This document shows, piece after piece, positions 40,668-43,882 of a stretch of DNA of 43,882 bases (its first letter is position 1; every line of letters starts with the position of its first letter). This DNA comes from CAZTVF01 sp964616985. Its GTDB lineage: Bacteria; Planctomycetota; Phycisphaerae; SM23-33. Where the stretch lies: assembly GCA_964616985.1 (NCBI GenBank), contig CAZTVF010000035.1:1-43882 (forward strand), read 5' to 3'. The notes under the pieces were generated by a model. The model was not told the DNA's origin and ran no database searches. It saw only the letters and a list, made by a program, of their open reading frames with translations. The translations under genes and the position numbers were made by a program.

Positions 40668-42298
40668 GGCCGGCCCTCCGGAACGGGCGGGTAAGGCGGC
40701 GCCGTGGAGCAGGTGTCATCGGCGGCCACCCCGGGCAGCAGCGCCGGCATCTTGACGGCGGGGCGCGGCGTGCGGCGGGGCGACATCTCCGGCGCCCGCC
40801 CGCGGTAGGGCGCCGCCGGCGTGCGGGCCGCGGTCTCCAGCCCCGTGATCGCGGCGTCGGCCTTGGCGATCACCGGCTGGGGGTAGACGCCCAGGAACAC
40901 CAGCGCCGCCACAAGCACCAACACCACGGCCAGCTCGGCCGCCTTGAGATCGTGCACGTGCAGGTCGGGTTGCTTGGGGCCCAGGAAGGTCTTCTGCACC
41001 AGCCACAGCGAGTACAGCGTCGCCCCCACGAGGCCCATCGTGGAGATCGCCGCCAGCGTCGGGTTCACGCGGAACGCCCCCAGCAGCACGAGGAACTCGG
41101 CCACGAAGTTGCCCAGCCCGGGCAGCCCCAGCGAGGCCATCGCGAAGAACATCGCCGCCGCGCCCATCCTGGGGGCCGCCGCCCACAGGCCGCCCATCTG
41201 CCGCATGTCCCGCGTGCCGAGGCGGTGGCCCAGGAAGCCGGCGATGATGAACAGCGCCCCGGTGCTCAGGCCGTGACAGACCATCTCCATCACCGCGCCC
41301 TGCAGGGCGTAGGTGTTCCACGCGAAGACGCCCAGCAGCACGAAGCCCAGGTGGCTGACGCTCGTGTAGGCCACGAGGCGCTTGAAGTCGGTCTGCGCGA
41401 AGGCCAGCACCGCCCCGTACAGGATGCCCGCCACGCCCAGCGCCATCATGATCGGCGCCACCGTGTTGGCCGCGTAGGGGAACAGCGGCACCACGAACCG
41501 CAGCAGGCCGTACGCGCCCGTCTTGAGCATCAGGCCCGCCAGGATGACGCTGCCGGCCGTGGGCGCCTCGGTGTGCGCGTCGGGCAGCCAGGTGTGCACG
41601 CCGAAGGCCGGCAGCTTCACCAGGAAGGCTGCCAGGAAGCCCAGCATCAGCCAGACGCTCGTGCCGAATGGCATGGTTGTGCCCAGCAGCTGCTTGTAGT
41701 CGAACGTGTACACGCCGGTCGTGCGCCCATGGACGATGTACAGGCCAAGGATCGCCAGCAGCATGCACAGGCCGCTGATCTGCGTGAACAGGAAGAACTT
41801 CACCGCGGCGTAGCGGCGGTTCTCGTGGCCGTAGATGCTGATGAGGAAGTACATCGGCACCAGCATCAGCTCCCAGAAGCAGTAGAACAGGAACAGGTCG
41901 ATGGCGAGGAAGACGCCCACGATGCCGGCGAGAATCGCCATCAGGTTGAGGTGGAAGAAGCCCACGCGCTCGGTGATTTCCTCCCACGAGACGACCACCG
42001 ACAGGGCCCCCAGCAAGGCCGTGAGCATCACCATGATCAGGCTCAGGCCGTCGAGGGCCAGGTGGAATTCGATGCCCAGTTGCGGCACCCACGGCCAGGT
42101 GAGCTGGATCAGCCACGCGCCGCCGCCGGTGTAGGGGGCGTCGGCGGGGGTGTTGCGCCAGATGGCCCAGGCGAGGAGGAATTCCACCACGCACGTCAGC
42201 AGCGACACCCACCGGGCCGCCCGGGGCGCGCGGCCGCCCAGGGCCCAGGCCCCCAGGCCCGCCAGCAGCGGCAGCAGGATCAGCCACAGCAGGATCAT
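40664..42298 (-). CDS. nuoM: NADH-quinone oxidoreductase subunit M
   Basis: 544 residues from ATG 42298, an antiporter-like proton-pumping subunit of Complex I. Key residues are present: the helix-5 Glu in Y-C-F-W-E-L-M-L-V-P-M-Y near 120-130, the channel Lys in L-V-K-L-P-A-F-G-V-H-T-W-L-P-D and K-R-L-V-A-Y-T-S-V-S-H-L-G. The last ~60 residues (after G-V-Y-P-Q-P-V-I) form an unusual P/R/A-rich tail with no membrane helix that extends over the nuoN ribosome site. It overlaps nuoL and nuoN by 4 nt each (ATGA). Confidence 0.95.
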   Translation of the reverse strand: MILLWLILLPLLAGLGAWALGGRAPRAARWVSLLTCVVEFLLAWAIWRNTPADAPYTGGGAWLIQLTWPWVPQLGIEFHLALDGLSLIMVMLTALLGALSVVVSWEEITERVGFFHLNLMAILAGIVGVFLAIDLFLFYCFWELMLVPMYFLISIYGHENRRYAAVKFFLFTQISGLCMLLAILGLYIVHGRTTGVYTFDYKQLLGTTMPFGTSVWLMLGFLAAFLVKLPAFGVHTWLPDAHTEAPTAGSVILAGLMLKTGAYGLLRFVVPLFPYAANTVAPIMMALGVAGILYGAVLAFAQTDFKRLVAYTSVSHLGFVLLGVFAWNTYALQGAVMEMVCHGLSTGALFIIAGFLGHRLGTRDMRQMGGLWAAAPRMGAAAMFFAMASLGLPGLGNFVAEFLVLLGAFRVNPTLAAISTMGLVGATLYSLWLVQKTFLGPKQPDLHVHDLKAAELAVVLVLVAALVFLGVYPQPVIAKADAAITGLETAARTPAAPYRGRAPEMSPRRTPRPAVKMPALLPGVAADDTCSTAPPYPPVPEGRP

Positions 42299-43882
42299 TG
42301 GAACACCACCATCGTCAGAATGACCGCCGCCCCGAAGGCGATGCCCGCGGCATACCATCGCACGCGGCCGGTCTGCGTGAACTTCAGCGCCCAGTGCAGC
42401 ACGTCGGTAATCGCGCCCAGGGCGCGGTACAGCAGGTCCACGGCGTCATCCTTGTTGGCCGAGGCGACCCATGCGATCGGCCGCACGATCAGCACGTCGT
42501 ACAGCCAGTCGAAGCCCCAGCCCGCCAGCCACCACCTACCGACGGCGGCGCCCGACGGGGTGGCCGCGAGCTTCTGGGCCGTCTGCGGGCTCTTGATGTA
42601 CAGCAGGTACGCGATGAATACGCCCACCAGCGCCGTGCCCAGCGACATCACTTGCAGGGGCAGTTCCATCTCGACATCATGCCCGCGGGTGTGGGGCAGG
42701 GCGTGCTCCATGAACCGCTCGAACCAGGGCACGCCGCCCAGCAGGTGCGGCATCTGCACCAGGCCCGCCAGGGCCGCGCCCGCCGCCAGCACGATCAGCA
42801 CCAGCGACATCGCCTTGCTGCGGCCGTGATGGGGGTGGGGCTCCTGTCGCAGGGCGCCGAAGAACGTCAGGAAGACCATGCGGAAGGTGTAGACGGAGGT
42901 CGCCAGCACGCCGGCCATGCCCAGGGCCCACAGCCAGGGGCCGTTGGGGCCCGAGGCCCAGACCTGGTAAAGGATGTGGTCCTTGCTGGCGAAGCCGCCC
43001 GTCACCGGTGGCAAGGCCGCCAGTGAAAACGCGCCGATGAGGAAGGTCCAGAAGACGACGGGGAGCTTCTTCCGCAGGCCGCCCATGTGGAACATGTTGT
43101 GGTCGTGGTGCATCGCCAGGATCACCACGCCGGCGGCCAGGAACAACAGCGCCTTGAAGAACGCGTGGGTCATGAAGTGGAACATGGCGGCCGACCATGC
43201 CCCGGCGCCCAGGGCGAGGAACATGTAGCCGATCTGGCTGATCGTGGAATAGGCGAGCACCCGCTTGATGTCGTGCTGCGCGATGGCGCTGCAGCCGGCG
43301 ATGACCAGCGTGAGCCCGCCGACGACGGCGACGGCCAGCTGCACCGGGGGCGCCAGTTCGAACAGCGTGTGCGTGCGGGCGATGAGGTAGACGCCGGCGG
43401 TGACCATGGTGGCGGCGTGGATGAGGGCGCTCACGGGCGTCGGGCCGGCCATCGCGTCGGGCAGCCACGTCTGCAGCGGCAGCTGGGCGCTCTTGCCGAC
43501 GGCCCCGCCCAGCAGCAGCGCTGCCGCGGCGATCGCCATGGGCGAGCCCACGGCCCAGTGCTCGCCCGCGGCCGCCAGCATCGGCTGGATCTGCAGCGTG
43601 CCCAGCTGGAAGAACAGCAGGAACAGGCCCACGGCCATGGCCGCATCGCCCACGCGCGTGACGAGGAAGGCCTTCATCGCCGCCCGGCCGTTGGCGGGGT
43701 CCTTGTACCAGAAGCCGATCAGCAGGTAGCTGCACAGGCCCACGCCCTCCCAGCCGGCGTAGAGCAGCAGCAGGTCGTCGCCCAGCACCAGCAGCAGCAT
43801 CGAGGCGACGAAGAGGTTCATGTACGCGAAGAAGCGGCCGTAGCCTTCCTCCTCGGCCATGAAGGCGGCGGAGTAGACGTGG
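42295..43882 (-). CDS. nuoL: NADH-quinone oxidoreductase subunit L, C-terminal part (runs off window)
   Basis: About 529 codons are visible and the frame stays open to the window edge, where the sequence reads H-V-Y-S-A-A-F before M-A-E-E-E-G-Y-G-R-F-F-A-Y. The internal ATG at 43860 is not the start; about 100 N-terminal residues lie outside. Signatures: Y-A-G-W-E-G-V-G-L-C-S-Y-L-L with the helix-5 Glu, G-K-S-A-Q-L-P-L-Q-T-W-L-P-D-A-M, K-R-V-L-A-Y-S-T-I-S-Q-I-G-Y. The C-terminal lateral helix region and final membrane helix are complete. It forms the distal antiporter-like module of Complex I. Stop overlaps the nuoM start. Confidence 0.96.
   Translation of the reverse strand, partial: HVYSAAFMAEEEGYGRFFAYMNLFVASMLLLVLGDDLLLLYAGWEGVGLCSYLLIGFWYKDPANGRAAMKAFLVTRVGDAAMAVGLFLLFFQLGTLQIQPMLAAAGEHWAVGSPMAIAAAALLLGGAVGKSAQLPLQTWLPDAMAGPTPVSALIHAATMVTAGVYLIARTHTLFELAPPVQLAVAVVGGLTLVIAGCSAIAQHDIKRVLAYSTISQIGYMFLALGAGAWSAAMFHFMTHAFFKALLFLAAGVVILAMHHDHNMFHMGGLRKKLPVVFWTFLIGAFSLAALPPVTGGFASKDHILYQVWASGPNGPWLWALGMAGVLATSVYTFRMVFLTFFGALRQEPHPHHGRSKAMSLVLIVLAAGAALAGLVQMPHLLGGVPWFERFMEHALPHTRGHDVEMELPLQVMSLGTALVGVFIAYLLYIKSPQTAQKLAATPSGAAVGRWWLAGWGFDWLYDVLIVRPIAWVASANKDDAVDLLYRALGAITDVLHWALKFTQTGRVRWYAAGIAFGAAVILTMVVFQ

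Noticed and set aside
1..43882. tRNA, rRNA, integrase, phage or defence-system genes
   Set aside because: Read through for these; no cloverleaf, rRNA segment, transposase, restriction or CRISPR-associated protein was recognised.

Overview
This is a GC-rich 43.9 kb bacterial segment, probably from a metagenome scaffold because it carries a 10-N gap at 20454-20463. It looks Gram-negative: it encodes an RND efflux pump, a proton-pumping NADH dehydrogenase and several exported proteins. I would guess Planctomycetota (Phycisphaerae-like) from the DUF1570 protease-like protein, the GAF-LuxR regulator, the Gfo/Idh/MocA oxidoreductase and the many GC-rich palindromic repeats between genes. That placement is an inference and no rRNA or marker gene in the window settles it.

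Layout. 1-0.9 kb: start of gdhA preceded by a small unknown gene (both minus). 1.2-2.3 kb: GAF-LuxR regulator with a strong promoter. 2.4-6.7 kb: RND pump and adaptor, read from a promoter containing a TetR-like operator. 6.9-10.8 kb: three exported proteins (TPR/coiled-coil, double PRC-barrel, DUF1570 metalloprotease-like). 11.25-20.8 kb: a minus-strand operon of a DUF2892 protein (broken by the gap), hemerythrin, treY, treZ, glgX and a further GH13 enzyme. Genes from treY on are 1-2 nt apart. This set opens glycogen or maltodextrin and turns chain ends into trehalose. 21-26.1 kb: Rieske/FAD oxidoreductase, two overlapping HAD sugar-phosphatase/mutase genes (one fused to the non-catalytic front of a GH65 phosphorylase), and a Gfo/Idh/MocA oxidoreductase. 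26.3-27.3 kb: an APH-type kinase. 27.7-35.4 kb (plus strand): metallophosphoesterase, HtrA protease, glycerate kinase, pyruvate kinase, a GT2 polyprenyl-phosphate glycosyltransferase and a Gpi18-like membrane mannosyltransferase, mostly overlapping by 4 nt. 35.7-37.4 kb: two unknown genes, divergent. 37.6-43.9 kb: nuoL (partial), nuoM and nuoN, all overlapping by 4 nt, with an unknown 550-residue protein translationally coupled to nuoN.

The most unusual signal is between and inside genes. At least three families of palindromic elements are present: a ~125-bp long-palindrome element (3 copies), a short hairpin encoding G-W-R-P-S-Q when read through (6 copies), and a 236-bp element with 27-bp terminal inverted repeats. 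Two hairpin copies sit in frame inside treY. In two places (the GH13 gene and the membrane mannosyltransferase gene) the palindromic insert is flanked by a duplicate of the gene's own 3' end including its stop codon, which suggests an insertion mode that spares the host gene. No matching transposase is in the window.
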